NCBI RefSeq assembly: GCF_000184745.1
Contig: NC_014931.1
Coordinates: forward strand, 3,348,001 to 3,412,000
Reading direction: 5' to 3'
DNA length: 64,000 bases
Origin: Variovorax paradoxus EPS
GTDB taxonomy: Bacteria > Pseudomonadota > Gammaproteobacteria > Burkholderiales > Burkholderiaceae_C
A program made the position numbers and the translations under genes. Below the pieces are notes generated by a model that was not told the DNA's origin, searched no databases, and saw only the letters and a list, made by a program, of their open reading frames with translations. Within the stretch, counting starts at the first letter, position 1. Each line of letters opens with the position of its first letter. Shown piece after piece: positions 47,840 to 55,926 of the stretch.

Positions 47840-50800
47840 TTACCGCGCCGTCGAATCCGGCTTCACCACCAGGTGGCGCGCCAGCAGCACCGCCACGTGC
47901 ACCGCCTCGCGCTGCGCTCCATCGCCGATCTGGTGGCGGCAACTGGTGCCATCGGCCACCACCACCGCATCGGGCTTCGCACGGATGGCAGGCAGCAGGC
48001 TCGCCTCGGCCATCTGCATCGAGACGTCGAAGTGGCTCGCCTCGTAGCCGAAGCTGCCGGCCATGCCGCAGCAGGAGCTTTCGATCAGCTCGGGCTCGGC
48101 GCCGGGAATGAGCTTGAGCACCTCCATGATCGGGCTCACCGCACCGAAGGCCTTCTGGTGGCAATGGCCGTGCAGGAGGATCGGCGTGGCGGACGGCTTC
48201 AGCGACAGCTTGAACCGGCTCGCCTTGATTTCGCGCGCGATGAACTCCTCGAACAGCAGCGCCTGCTTCGCCACGGTCTGGGCCTTGTCGCCGAAGCCCA
48301 TCACCAGTGTCTCGTCGCGCAGCGTGAGCAGGCACGAAGGTTCGAGGCCGACGATGGGGACGCCCGCTTGCGCGAGCGGCAGCAGCGCATCGATCAATGC
48401 TTCGGCGCGGACCTTGGCCTCGTCCACCATGCCGCTCGCGAGGAAGGTGCGGCCGCAGCAATGGTGGCCGCCGCCCTTTCCACCGCTCTTTTCGACCGTG
48501 TGCAGCACATAGCCCGCGGCTTCGAGCACGCGCGCGGCCGCGAAGGCGTTCTCGCTCTCGAAAGTGCCGTTGAAGGTGTCGACGAAGAGCACGGCCGTCT
48601 TGCCACCGCGCGCCGCCACCGACAGCACCGAGGCCTGGTCCGCGAACAGGCCGGGCTCGTTGCCCTTCGCGCGCCAGAAGGTGTCGCTGCGCCATTCGGG
48701 CAGCGAGCGCTTCGCCGAAAAGCCCAAGAGCTTCTCGCCGAGCCACGCCGCGCCGGGCACGCTGTTGCGCAGGTTCAGCAGCCACGGCATGCGGCTCGCC
48801 TTGTGCGCGTAGTCGGGCATGTAGGCGACGAGCTTGTCCTTCAGCGTATGGCCGTGGCGCTTCTTGTAGTGGTCGAGAAACTCGATCTTCATCTTCGCCA
48901 TGTCCACACCCGTCGGGCAATCGCGCTTGCAGCCCTTGCAGCCGACGCACAGGTCCATGGTCTCGTGCATGGCTTCGCTGGTGAAGGCATCGGCGCCGAG
49001 CTGGCCCGAGAGCGCGAGGCGCAGCGTGTTGGCGCGGCCGCGTGTGAGGTGCTGCTCGTCGCGCGTCACCCGGTAGCTCGGGCACATGGTGCCGGCGTCG
49101 AACTTCCGGCAGTGGCCGTTGTTGTTGCACATCTCCACGGCTTTCGCGAGGCCGCCGGTGCTGTCGCCGCCGGTGCCGGGCGCGGTGGTTACTTCAGTCA
49201 CCGGATCGGCGTTGACGTTCCAGGCCGACCAGTCGAGCACTGGCTTGAGTTCGATGCGCCGGTACGGCTTCGGTGCCGTGGGCGGCGCAAAGCGGAACAG
49301 CGCGCCGTCGTCCATGCGCGGCGGATCGATGATCTTGCCGGGGTTGAACAGGTCGATCGGGTCGAGCTTCTTCTTGATCGCGCGGAAGGCTTCGTTGATG
49401 GCCGGGCCGAACTGCCATTCGATCCACTCGCCGCGGCAGAGGCCGTCGCCGTGCTCGCCGCTGAAGGCGCCCTTGTACTTTCGCACCAGCGCGCTCGCCT
49501 CTTCGGCGATGGCGCGCATCTTCGTGGCGCCGTCTGCCCGCATGTCGAGGATCGGCCGTACATGCAGCGTGCCGACCGAGGCGTGCGCGTACCAGGTGCC
49601 GCGGCTGCCGTACTTGGCGAACACCTCGGTCAGCGCGTCGGTGTATTCGGCCAGGTGTTCGAGCGGCACCGCGCAGTCCTCGATGAAGCTCACCGGCTTG
49701 CCGTCGCCCTTGAGGCTCATCATGATGTTGAGGCCAGCCTTGCGCACTTCCCACAGGTTCTTCTGGCGTGCGTCGTCGGGCATCTCGACCACGCTGCCGG
49801 GCAGGCCCAGGTCGCCCATCAGTTCGACGAGTTGCTTCAGTTGCGGCAGCAGCGCGGCCTTGTCGCCACCCGAGAACTCGACCAGCAGGATGGCCGCGGG
49901 CTTGCCGATCAGCGCGGTCTCCACCGTCGGCTTGAAGGCGGGATTCGCCAGGCTCAGCTCGATCATCGTTCGGTCGACCAGCTCCACCGCTGTCGGCCCG
50001 AGCTTGATGATGTGCTGCGCCGCATCCATGGCCGCATGGAAGGTCGGGAAGTTCACGATGCCCAGCACCTTCGCGCGCGGCAACGGCGCGAGCTTGAGCT
50101 TCAGGCTCTTGGTGTACGCGAGCGTGCCTTCCGAGCCGATCAAGAGATGCGCAAGGTTCACGCTGCCATCGGCGGTGTACGGCTTCTCGCTCTGGTTGTC
50201 GAAGATGTCGAGGTTGTAGCCGGCCACGCGGCGCATCACCTTGGGCCAGTGCTCGGCCATCGCGTCGCGGTGCTGCCGAGCGAGGCCGCGCACGAACTGC
50301 GCGATGCCGGCCGCGCGCACGCCGAGCGTGCCCGTCGGTCCGAACTCCACCAGCTCGCCGTTCGACAACCACGCGCTCGCGCCCAGCACGTTGTGCACCA
50401 TGTTCCCGTAGGCGATGGAGCGGGAACCACAGGAGTTGTTGCCCGCCATGCCGCCCAGCGTTGCTTGCGCGCTGGTCGATACATCGACCGGATACCAGAG
50501 CCCGAGCGGCTTGAGCTTCGCGTTCAGGTGATCGAGCACGAGGCCGGGTTCGACAGTCGCCGTGCCCTCCTCCGCATTCACCTCGAGCACGCGCCGAAAG
50601 TGCTTGCTGTTGTCGATGACCAGCGCCGCGCCCGTGGTCTGCCCGCACTGGCTCGTCCCGCCGCCGCGTGCCAACACCGGCACCTTGAGGTCGCGTGCGA
50701 TGTCGATGGCGGTGGCAATGTCGCGGTCGTTCGTCGGCACGAACGCACCGACCGGCGTGATCTGGTAGATCGACGCGTCGGTGGCGTAGCGCCCGCGCGA

Positions 50801-50926
50801 GCCGTCGTCGAAGAGCACCTCCCCTTGCGTTTCGGCGCGCAGCCGGCGCGAGAGCAGCTCGCAGGTGTCGTTGGGCGGAAGAACGGTTCCGGCTGGCTGC
50901 ATGTGGCTGGCGGGATCGATGCGCAT
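47840..50926 (-). CDS. FAD-binding and Fe-S-binding oxidase fusion (GlcD/D-lactate dehydrogenase-like)
   Basis: A 1028-residue fusion. Residues about 35-280 are a PCMH FAD-binding domain (PVLARGGGTSQCGQTTGAAL, GGMAGNNSCGSRSIAYGNMV), and about 280-560 the matching C-terminal oxidase domain. About 595-680 hold ferredoxin-like 4Fe-4S motifs (MCNNNGHCRKFDAGTMCPS; DLCVGCKGCKRDCPTG), and the rest is a CCG-domain heterodisulfide-reductase-like part with HHCCGR and SSCCGMAGSFGYE. It combines what GlcD and GlcF or DLD plus GlpC do in separate proteins: oxidation of a D-2-hydroxyacid such as glycolate or D-lactate with electrons passed to the quinone pool. It lies 15 bases after gntR and opposite an aminotransferase of glyoxylate metabolism, so glycolate is a likely substrate by context. 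Confidence 0.88.
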   Translation of the reverse strand: MRIDPASHMQPAGTVLPPNDTCELLSRRLRAETQGEVLFDDGSRGRYATDASIYQITPVGAFVPTNDRDIATAIDIARDLKVPVLARGGGTSQCGQTTGAALVIDNSKHFRRVLEVNAEEGTATVEPGLVLDHLNAKLKPLGLWYPVDVSTSAQATLGGMAGNNSCGSRSIAYGNMVHNVLGASAWLSNGELVEFGPTGTLGVRAAGIAQFVRGLARQHRDAMAEHWPKVMRRVAGYNLDIFDNQSEKPYTADGSVNLAHLLIGSEGTLAYTKSLKLKLAPLPRAKVLGIVNFPTFHAAMDAAQHIIKLGPTAVELVDRTMIELSLANPAFKPTVETALIGKPAAILLVEFSGGDKAALLPQLKQLVELMGDLGLPGSVVEMPDDARQKNLWEVRKAGLNIMMSLKGDGKPVSFIEDCAVPLEHLAEYTDALTEVFAKYGSRGTWYAHASVGTLHVRPILDMRADGATKMRAIAEEASALVRKYKGAFSGEHGDGLCRGEWIEWQFGPAINEAFRAIKKKLDPIDLFNPGKIIDPPRMDDGALFRFAPPTAPKPYRRIELKPVLDWSAWNVNADPVTEVTTAPGTGGDSTGGLAKAVEMCNNNGHCRKFDAGTMCPSYRVTRDEQHLTRGRANTLRLALSGQLGADAFTSEAMHETMDLCVGCKGCKRDCPTGVDMAKMKIEFLDHYKKRHGHTLKDKLVAYMPDYAHKASRMPWLLNLRNSVPGAAWLGEKLLGFSAKRSLPEWRSDTFWRAKGNEPGLFADQASVLSVAARGGKTAVLFVDTFNGTFESENAFAAARVLEAAGYVLHTVEKSGGKGGGHHCCGRTFLASGMVDEAKVRAEALIDALLPLAQAGVPIVGLEPSCLLTLRDETLVMGFGDKAQTVAKQALLFEEFIAREIKASRFKLSLKPSATPILLHGHCHQKAFGAVSPIMEVLKLIPGAEPELIESSCCGMAGSFGYEASHFDVSMQMAEASLLPAIRAKPDAVVVADGTSCRHQIGDGAQREAVHVAVLLARHLVVKPDSTAR

Positions 50927-50941
50927 GGTGGATGTGTGGGG

Positions 50942-51637
50942 TCAGTTGGCCTTGTTGGCCTGGGGATAGATCTCGCCGGCGCGCAGCAGCTCCAGCACCG
51001 TGTCGCGCTTGCGCAGCACGTGCGCGATGAGCACCTTGCGCATCGCTTGTGCATCGCGCGCGGCCAGCGCCTGGATCATCTGTTCGTGCTCGTCGACCGC
51101 ATGCTTCCACTTGGTCTCGTTCTGGTTGGTGCGAAAGCGCAGCGACTGCACCCGCGCATTGATCGAGCGGTAGGTGCCCGCGAGCACCGGGTTGCCCGCG
51201 GCCTCGTTGATGGCCGTGTGGATGCGCGCGTTCAGGCGGTAGTAGCCCGAGAGATCGCGCCGCGAAAAGCAGGCCAGCATCTCGTAATGCAGCGCGCGCA
51301 CCTCGGCCAGCTCTTCATCGGTGATGCGCTTGGCGGCGAGCTCGCCCGACATGCCCTCGAGCATCGCCAGCACCTCGAAGGTGTCGAGCACATCCGTCTC
51401 GGTGAGCTTCACCGCCACCGCGCCGCGGTTCGGCAAGAGGTCGACCAGCCCCTCGGCCGCAAGCAGCTTGATGGCTTCGCGCAGCGGCGTGCGCGACACG
51501 CGCAATTGCAGGCACAGCTCGCGCTCGTTGAGCTTGGCGCCGGGGGCGATGTGCCCCTCCACCAGCATGGTGCGAAGGCGCGCAGCGACCTGGTCGTGCA
51601 ATGCGAGCCTGGAGATTTCGATGATTTCTGCGGTCAT
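50942..51637 (-). CDS. GntR family regulator (FCD type)
   Basis: A 231-residue regulator, start ATG 51637 (MTAEIIEISRLALHD). The winged helix has LRTMLVEGHIAPGAKLNERELCLQLRVSRTPLREAIKLLAAEGLV; the C-terminal FCD ligand domain starts at about 85 (VLAMLEGMSGELAAKR) and contains LNARIHTAINEAAGNPVLAGTY and VDEHEQMIQALAARDAQAM, with the His/Asp residues that bind a metal and a carboxylate effector. The first gene of an operon with the FAD/Fe-S oxidase, divergent from the aminotransferase gene. Copies of a TGCAT/ATGCA-based site lie between the two starts. It probably responds to glycolate or glyoxylate, by inference. Confidence 0.92.
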   Translation of the reverse strand: MTAEIIEISRLALHDQVAARLRTMLVEGHIAPGAKLNERELCLQLRVSRTPLREAIKLLAAEGLVDLLPNRGAVAVKLTETDVLDTFEVLAMLEGMSGELAAKRITDEELAEVRALHYEMLACFSRRDLSGYYRLNARIHTAINEAAGNPVLAGTYRSINARVQSLRFRTNQNETKWKHAVDEHEQMIQALAARDAQAMRKVLIAHVLRKRDTVLELLRAGEIYPQANKAN

Positions 51638-51654
51638 GGTTGGATTCCCTTGAA

Positions 51655-51737
51655 TGCATTTTGAATGCAAATATTAGGACTCACAACCCCGGTAATTCAG
51701 GGTAAACCAGCATACGTAAATCAATTTTGAATGCAAA
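51655..51737. promoter_or_regulatory. GntR operator region with repeated TTTTGAATGCAAA
   Basis: TTTTGAATGCAAA occurs at 51659-51671 and again at 51725-51737; the first copy overlaps a TGCAT-N5-ATGCA dyad at 51655-51669. The first is 18 bases from the gntR start and the second 23 bases from the aminotransferase start, so one regulator could control both directions. Confidence 0.65.
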
Positions 51738-51759
51738 ACTGAAAGCGAAAGGACAGTCC

Positions 51760-53004
51760 ATGCTGCAACTCGACATCCATCCCACCGGCCGCCATTTCCT
51801 CCAGATTCCCGGCCCGAGCCCGGTGCCCGACCGCATCCTGCGGGCCATGAGCCTTCCCACCATCGACCACCGCGGGCCCGAGTTCGGCACGCTCGGTTTG
51901 AAGGTGCTCGGCGGCATCAAGCAGATCTTCAAAACGAAGCATCCGGTCGCGATCTACCCCGCTTCGGGCACCGGCGCCTGGGAGGCCGCGCTCGCCAACA
52001 CGCTGAGCCCGGGTGACCACGTGCTCATGTACGAGACCGGCCACTTCGCTTCGCTCTGGCAGAAGATGGCCACGCGCCTCGGCCTCTCGACCGAATTCCT
52101 CGCGCTCGCCGGCACCGACGAACATTTGCCGAATGCGCCGAGCTGGCGCCGCGGCGTGCAGGCCGAACTCATCGAGGCGCGCCTTCGCAAGGACACCGAG
52201 AAGAAGATCAAGGCCGTGTGCGTGGTGCACAACGAGACCTCCACCGGCGTCACCTCCGATATCGCCTCGGTGCGCAAGGCCATCGACGCGGCCGGGCATC
52301 CCGCCCTCTTGATGGTCGACAGCATCTCGGGCCTCGCGAGCGCCGATTTCCGGCACGACGAATGGGGCGTGGACGTCACCATCAGCGGCTCGCAGAAGGG
52401 CCTGATGCTGCCGCCCGGCATCAGCTTCAACGCGCTCTCGCCGCGCGCGCTCGAAGTCTCGAAGACCGCCAAGCTCCCGCGCGCCTTCTGGGCGTGGGAC
52501 GAGATCGTCGAGATGAACAAGGACGGCTACTGGCCCTACACGCCGAACACCAATCTGCTCTACGGCTTGTCGGAATCGCTGGACATGATCCTCGGCGAGG
52601 GCCTGGACAACGTGTTCGCGCGCCACCAGCGCTGGGGCGCGGGCGTACGCGCCGCTGTCAACGCCTGGGGCCTGCCGATCCAGTGCGCGGACCCTGCCGT
52701 CTACTCGCCCGTGCTCACCGGCGTGATCACACCCGAAGGCGTCGATGCCGACGCGCTGCGCCGCCTGATTCATCAGCGCTTCGACCTCTCGCTCGGCACC
52801 GGCCTCGGCAAGCTCAAGGGCCGCATGTTCCGCATGGGCCATCTGGGCGACAGCAACGACCTGACCCTCGTGGCCATGGTCGCGGGTGTCGAGATGGGCA
52901 TGAAGCTCTCGGGCATCAAGCTCGCGGGCAGCGGCGTGCAGGCGACGATGGACTATTTCGCCAATCACGCGGCGGCCCCCGTCGGCTTGCAGAAAGCCGC
53001 CTAG
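51760..53004 (+). CDS. Class V aminotransferase (serine/alanine-glyoxylate type)
   Basis: A 414-residue PLP enzyme, start ATG 51760 (MLQLDIHPTGRHFLQIPGPSPVP) behind AAAGGACAG. The fold-type I signatures include PVAIYPASGTGAWEAAL, AVCVVHNETSTGVTSDI, LMVDSISGLASADF and the PLP-binding lysine in ISGSQKGLMLPPG. A C-terminal GRMFRMGHLGDSNDL closes the active site. It is closest in pattern to SgaA, which transfers the serine amino group to glyoxylate, giving glycine and hydroxypyruvate. With the divergent hydroxyacid oxidase this makes a pathway from glycolate to glycine likely. A TTG 11 codons upstream lies inside the operator repeat and is not considered the start. Confidence 0.9.
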   Translation: MLQLDIHPTGRHFLQIPGPSPVPDRILRAMSLPTIDHRGPEFGTLGLKVLGGIKQIFKTKHPVAIYPASGTGAWEAALANTLSPGDHVLMYETGHFASLWQKMATRLGLSTEFLALAGTDEHLPNAPSWRRGVQAELIEARLRKDTEKKIKAVCVVHNETSTGVTSDIASVRKAIDAAGHPALLMVDSISGLASADFRHDEWGVDVTISGSQKGLMLPPGISFNALSPRALEVSKTAKLPRAFWAWDEIVEMNKDGYWPYTPNTNLLYGLSESLDMILGEGLDNVFARHQRWGAGVRAAVNAWGLPIQCADPAVYSPVLTGVITPEGVDADALRRLIHQRFDLSLGTGLGKLKGRMFRMGHLGDSNDLTLVAMVAGVEMGMKLSGIKLAGSGVQATMDYFANHAAAPVGLQKAA

Positions 53005-53115
53005 GCCTGCGACACACCGGCCGCAACGCGTCGCTCGAACGAGGCGGCGGCCTCCACCTTGCCGGACCTGTCGACAGGCCGGCACGCATCGGACCCCAAC
53101 ACCACGGAGACAAAG

Positions 53116-54096
53116 ATGATGCAAAGACGTTCCCTCATTCAAGCCGCAGGCGCCGCGGCCGCCACGCTGGGCGTGCCCCGGCTCTTCGCACAAGAGTGGC
53201 CCTCGGGGCCCGTGCGCATCGTGGTGGGCTTTCCACCCGGCGGCGGCACCGATGCGCTCGCGCGCGTGGTCGCGCAGAAGCTCACGGTCATGTGGGGCCA
53301 GCAGGTCATCGTCGAGAACAAGGGCGGCGTCGCCGGCGTGCTCGCGGCCGACTACGTGGCCCAGCAACCCAGCGACGGCAGCACGCTGCTGATGGCGCAC
53401 ATCAATAGTCACGCGCTTGCGCCCAGCCTGCAGCCCAAGCTGCGCTACAACGTGGAGCGCGACTTCGTGCCGATCGTGCTCGTGGGCGTCACGCCCAATC
53501 TGCTGATCGCAAATCCGGGGCAGAAGGCGTTGAGCGTGAAAGACATCGTCGCCGCCTGCAAGGCCGCGCCCGGCACGGTGAGCTTCGGCTCGGCCGGTGC
53601 GGGTTCGGCGCAGCACCTCGCGCTCGAAATGTTCAAGCTGCAAGGCGGCGTCGATGCGCTGCATGTGCCCTACAAGGGCAGCGGCCCATTGCTTGCCGAC
53701 CTGATGGGCGGTCAGATCCAGTACAGCTTCGAGACGATGACGGCCGCCACGCCGCACGTGAAGAACGGTCGTGTGATCGCTGTCGCCCAGACGCGCACCA
53801 AGCGCGCCAAGGGCCACCCGAGCGTGCCGACGATGCAGGAGCAAGGCTTCGCAGGCTTCGAGGCCACCACGTGGTACGGGCTTGTCGGCCCGGGCAAGCT
53901 GCCGCCTGCGATTGCGCAGAAGGTGAATCGCGATGTGAACACCGTACTCGCAATGCCCGATGTGCAGGAGCGCATGGACACCTACGGCGCGGAAGACGGC
54001 GGCGGTTCGCAGGACAAGTTCAAGCAGTTCATCAGCACTGAAATTGCCAAGTGGGCGAAGGTCGTCAAGGACGGCAACGTGCACGTGGAAACCTGA
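53116..54096 (+). CDS. Bug-family (TctC-like) periplasmic binding protein
   Basis: A 326-residue exported binding protein. The start is one of two adjacent ATGs at 53116 and 53119. The leader MMQRRSLIQAAGAAAATLGVP carries a twin-arginine-like RR pair. Family motifs are PVRIVVGFPPGGGTDALARVVAQKL, NKGGVAGVLAADYVA and GSAGAGSAQHLALEMF, then VPYKGSGPLLADLMGGQIQ and FEATTWYGLVGPGKLP. These proteins bind carboxylates or small aromatic acids for tripartite tricarboxylate transporters; no tctA or tctB is beside it, as is usual for the expanded Bug families of Burkholderiales. It follows the aminotransferase by 111 bases on the same strand and may bind a substrate of that pathway. Confidence 0.92.
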   Translation: MMQRRSLIQAAGAAAATLGVPRLFAQEWPSGPVRIVVGFPPGGGTDALARVVAQKLTVMWGQQVIVENKGGVAGVLAADYVAQQPSDGSTLLMAHINSHALAPSLQPKLRYNVERDFVPIVLVGVTPNLLIANPGQKALSVKDIVAACKAAPGTVSFGSAGAGSAQHLALEMFKLQGGVDALHVPYKGSGPLLADLMGGQIQYSFETMTAATPHVKNGRVIAVAQTRTKRAKGHPSVPTMQEQGFAGFEATTWYGLVGPGKLPPAIAQKVNRDVNTVLAMPDVQERMDTYGAEDGGGSQDKFKQFISTEIAKWAKVVKDGNVHVET

Positions 54097-54103
54097 AGCC
54101 CTT

Positions 54104-54129
54104 GTTCAGGGCGCGATCACGCCCCGAAC
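54104..54129 (+). terminator. Hairpin after the Bug gene
   Basis: GTTCAGGGCG and CGCCCCGAAC form a ten-pair stem with one mismatch around a six-base loop, starting eight bases after the stop. No T run follows, so termination is uncertain. Confidence 0.4.
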
Positions 54130-54150
54130 AGCAACTGACAAAATCGCAGG

Positions 54151-54924
54151 ATGACTCCATCCATGACCGCCCTCGCCGACGCCTTGATCGCCGCACGCCG
54201 CAGCAACCGCACCCTCGATGCCGCCCCCTGGACCGATGCGCTGCAAGACGCCGCCCAGGCCTATGAAGTGCAGGACGCCGTGGCCGCCGCGCTGGACTGG
54301 TTCGGTGACGAAGGCGCCGTCCCCGGCCACTGGAAATCCGGCGGCGGCTCGCGCAGCGTGACGCTCACGCACGCGCCGCTGCCTCCGTCCGGCGTGCGCC
54401 AGAGCCCGGCGAATTTCGACGACCTCGTGTTTCACACGCCCGGCATCGAATCCGAAATCGCATTGCGACTCGGCCAGGACGTGACACCCGAACAAGCCGC
54501 AAAGCTCGACCACGAAAACTCGGCCTCGCTCATCGACGCGATGGCCGTCTCCATCGAAATCGTCGACTCGCGCTGGCAAGACCTCGCTTCCACATCCGCC
54601 CTGCTCCGCCTGGCCGACTCGCAAGTCCACGGCGCATTGGTGCTCGGCGATTGGCAACCCTACGCCGCCATCGACTGGGCCTCGCAGCGCTGCGAAACAC
54701 GCATCGGCGATGGCGAAGTCGTCGTGCGCGAAGGCACCCATCCGCTGGCCGATCCGGCGTGGCTGCTGCCGATCTGGCTGCGTCACATCACGCGGCATGG
54801 GCAGACCGCGCGTGCGGGCACCGTCGTCACAACGGGCTCATGGGTCGGCGTGCTGCCCTGCCGCCGCGGCGATCAGGTGACGGCCGAGTTCCCCGGCATC
54901 GGCGCGGTCCGCTTGCGCGTGTAG
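54151..54924 (+). CDS. FAH-family 2-keto-4-pentenoate hydratase-like protein
   Basis: A 257-residue protein of the MhpD-like branch of fumarylacetoacetate hydrolase enzymes. The metal-binding acidic residues fit GIESEIALRL (the first pair) and SIEIVDSRW (the third), with LADSQVHGALVLGDW and RAGTVVTTGSWVG forming the conserved C-terminal part. Such enzymes hydrate or decarboxylate 2-oxo acids in aromatic degradation; here no aromatic gene is near, so substrate is open. It starts 54 bases after the Bug gene, separated by a hairpin. The last 52 bases overlap the 3' end of a convergent LysR gene. Confidence 0.86.
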   Translation: MTPSMTALADALIAARRSNRTLDAAPWTDALQDAAQAYEVQDAVAAALDWFGDEGAVPGHWKSGGGSRSVTLTHAPLPPSGVRQSPANFDDLVFHTPGIESEIALRLGQDVTPEQAAKLDHENSASLIDAMAVSIEIVDSRWQDLASTSALLRLADSQVHGALVLGDWQPYAAIDWASQRCETRIGDGEVVVREGTHPLADPAWLLPIWLRHITRHGQTARAGTVVTTGSWVGVLPCRRGDQVTAEFPGIGAVRLRV

Positions 54925-55835
54925 CGCCCGTCGCCCACGCCCGAGCAGGCGACCAGGAAGTCGAGCACCGCACGCACCCGCGCGGGCAGCGTGCCCGCCT
55001 TGCCGATGTAGACCGCGTGGATCGGCTCGATCTCGCCGGGGTTGAATTCCTCCAGCAGCGGCACCAGCCGCCCGGCGTCGATGTCGTGCTGGATGTGATA
55101 CAGCGACAGCCGGGCCGCGCCGGCACCCGCGATGGCCAGTTGCCGCAGCGTTTCGCCATCGCCCGCGCGCACCGGGCCTGCCACCGGCATCGTGACCGTC
55201 CGGCCATCCACGCGCAGCGGCCAATCGGGCGTGTTGCGCCGGTAGCTCCACCCGAGCCGGTTGTGCGCCTCCAGTTCCTGCGGTGTGTGGGGCGTGCCGT
55301 ATTTCTTGAGGTAGCCGGGCGAGGCCACGATCGCCTGGCTCGTTTCGCCGAGGCGCCGCGCCACGAGGTCGGACGCCGGCAGTTGGCCCCAGCGGATCGC
55401 GATGTCCGCGCGCTCGTCCATCAGGTCGACGATGCGGTCGGTGAGCGCGATGTCCAGCGTGATTTCCGGATGCATCTCGAGCAGGCGCGGCACCAGCGGC
55501 ACCAGCTTGTGATGGCCGAACGAAACACTGGCATTGATGCTCACCCGCCCGCGCGGTGCCGCACCGGCGGCGGCGCAGCGTTCGGCCTCGTCCATGTCGG
55601 CCAGCACGCGCGTGCTGCGCTCGTAGAAATGCAGCCCTTCGGGCGTGAGCTGCAGCTTGCGGGTGGAGCGGTGCACGAGCTGAATGCCCAGCCGCAGTTC
55701 GAGCCGCGCCACCAGCTTGCTGATCGCCGAGGGCGTCATGTCCAGGAGGCGCGCCGCCGCGGAGAAACCGCCGGACTCGACCACCTGCACGAAAGCCTCC
55801 ATCTCACCGGAGCGATTGACGTCGATGCGCGGCAT
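54873..55835 (-). CDS. LysR family transcriptional regulator
   Basis: A 320-residue regulator, start ATG 55835 with GGAAGG upstream. The helix-turn-helix is GGFSAAARLLDMTPSAISKLVARLELRLG, and the effector domain begins RGRVSINASVSFGHHKLVPLVPRLLEMHPEITLDI, followed by DIAIRWGQLPASDLVARRLGE. It is divergent from the MFS gene at 55927 with 91 bases between starts, and is most likely its regulator. Its end overlaps the hydratase gene by 52 bases, tail to tail; the last residues (RYTRKRTAPMPGNSAVT) are Arg/Pro-rich and may be an extension gained by loss of an earlier stop. No clear T-N11-A dyad was picked out in the 91-base gap. Confidence 0.9.
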   Translation of the reverse strand: MPRIDVNRSGEMEAFVQVVESGGFSAAARLLDMTPSAISKLVARLELRLGIQLVHRSTRKLQLTPEGLHFYERSTRVLADMDEAERCAAAGAAPRGRVSINASVSFGHHKLVPLVPRLLEMHPEITLDIALTDRIVDLMDERADIAIRWGQLPASDLVARRLGETSQAIVASPGYLKKYGTPHTPQELEAHNRLGWSYRRNTPDWPLRVDGRTVTMPVAGPVRAGDGETLRQLAIAGAGAARLSLYHIQHDIDAGRLVPLLEEFNPGEIEPIHAVYIGKAGTLPARVRAVLDFLVACSGVGDGRYTRKRTAPMPGNSAVT

Positions 55836-55926
55836 GAGCCTTCCTTTTCTGTGACTTCAAATCACAAGTGCATGTAGCGGCGGCATTCTAGTCACAGACC
55901 ATGAATGTCCGCACAGTACAGGCATC

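Noticed and set aside
47681..51664. A 1327-codon open frame on the plus strand opposite the FAD/Fe-S oxidase and gntR
   Set aside because: It is the mirror of a high-GC coding sequence; its translation is Arg/Ala/His-rich without domains, and the minus strand encodes well-known families throughout.
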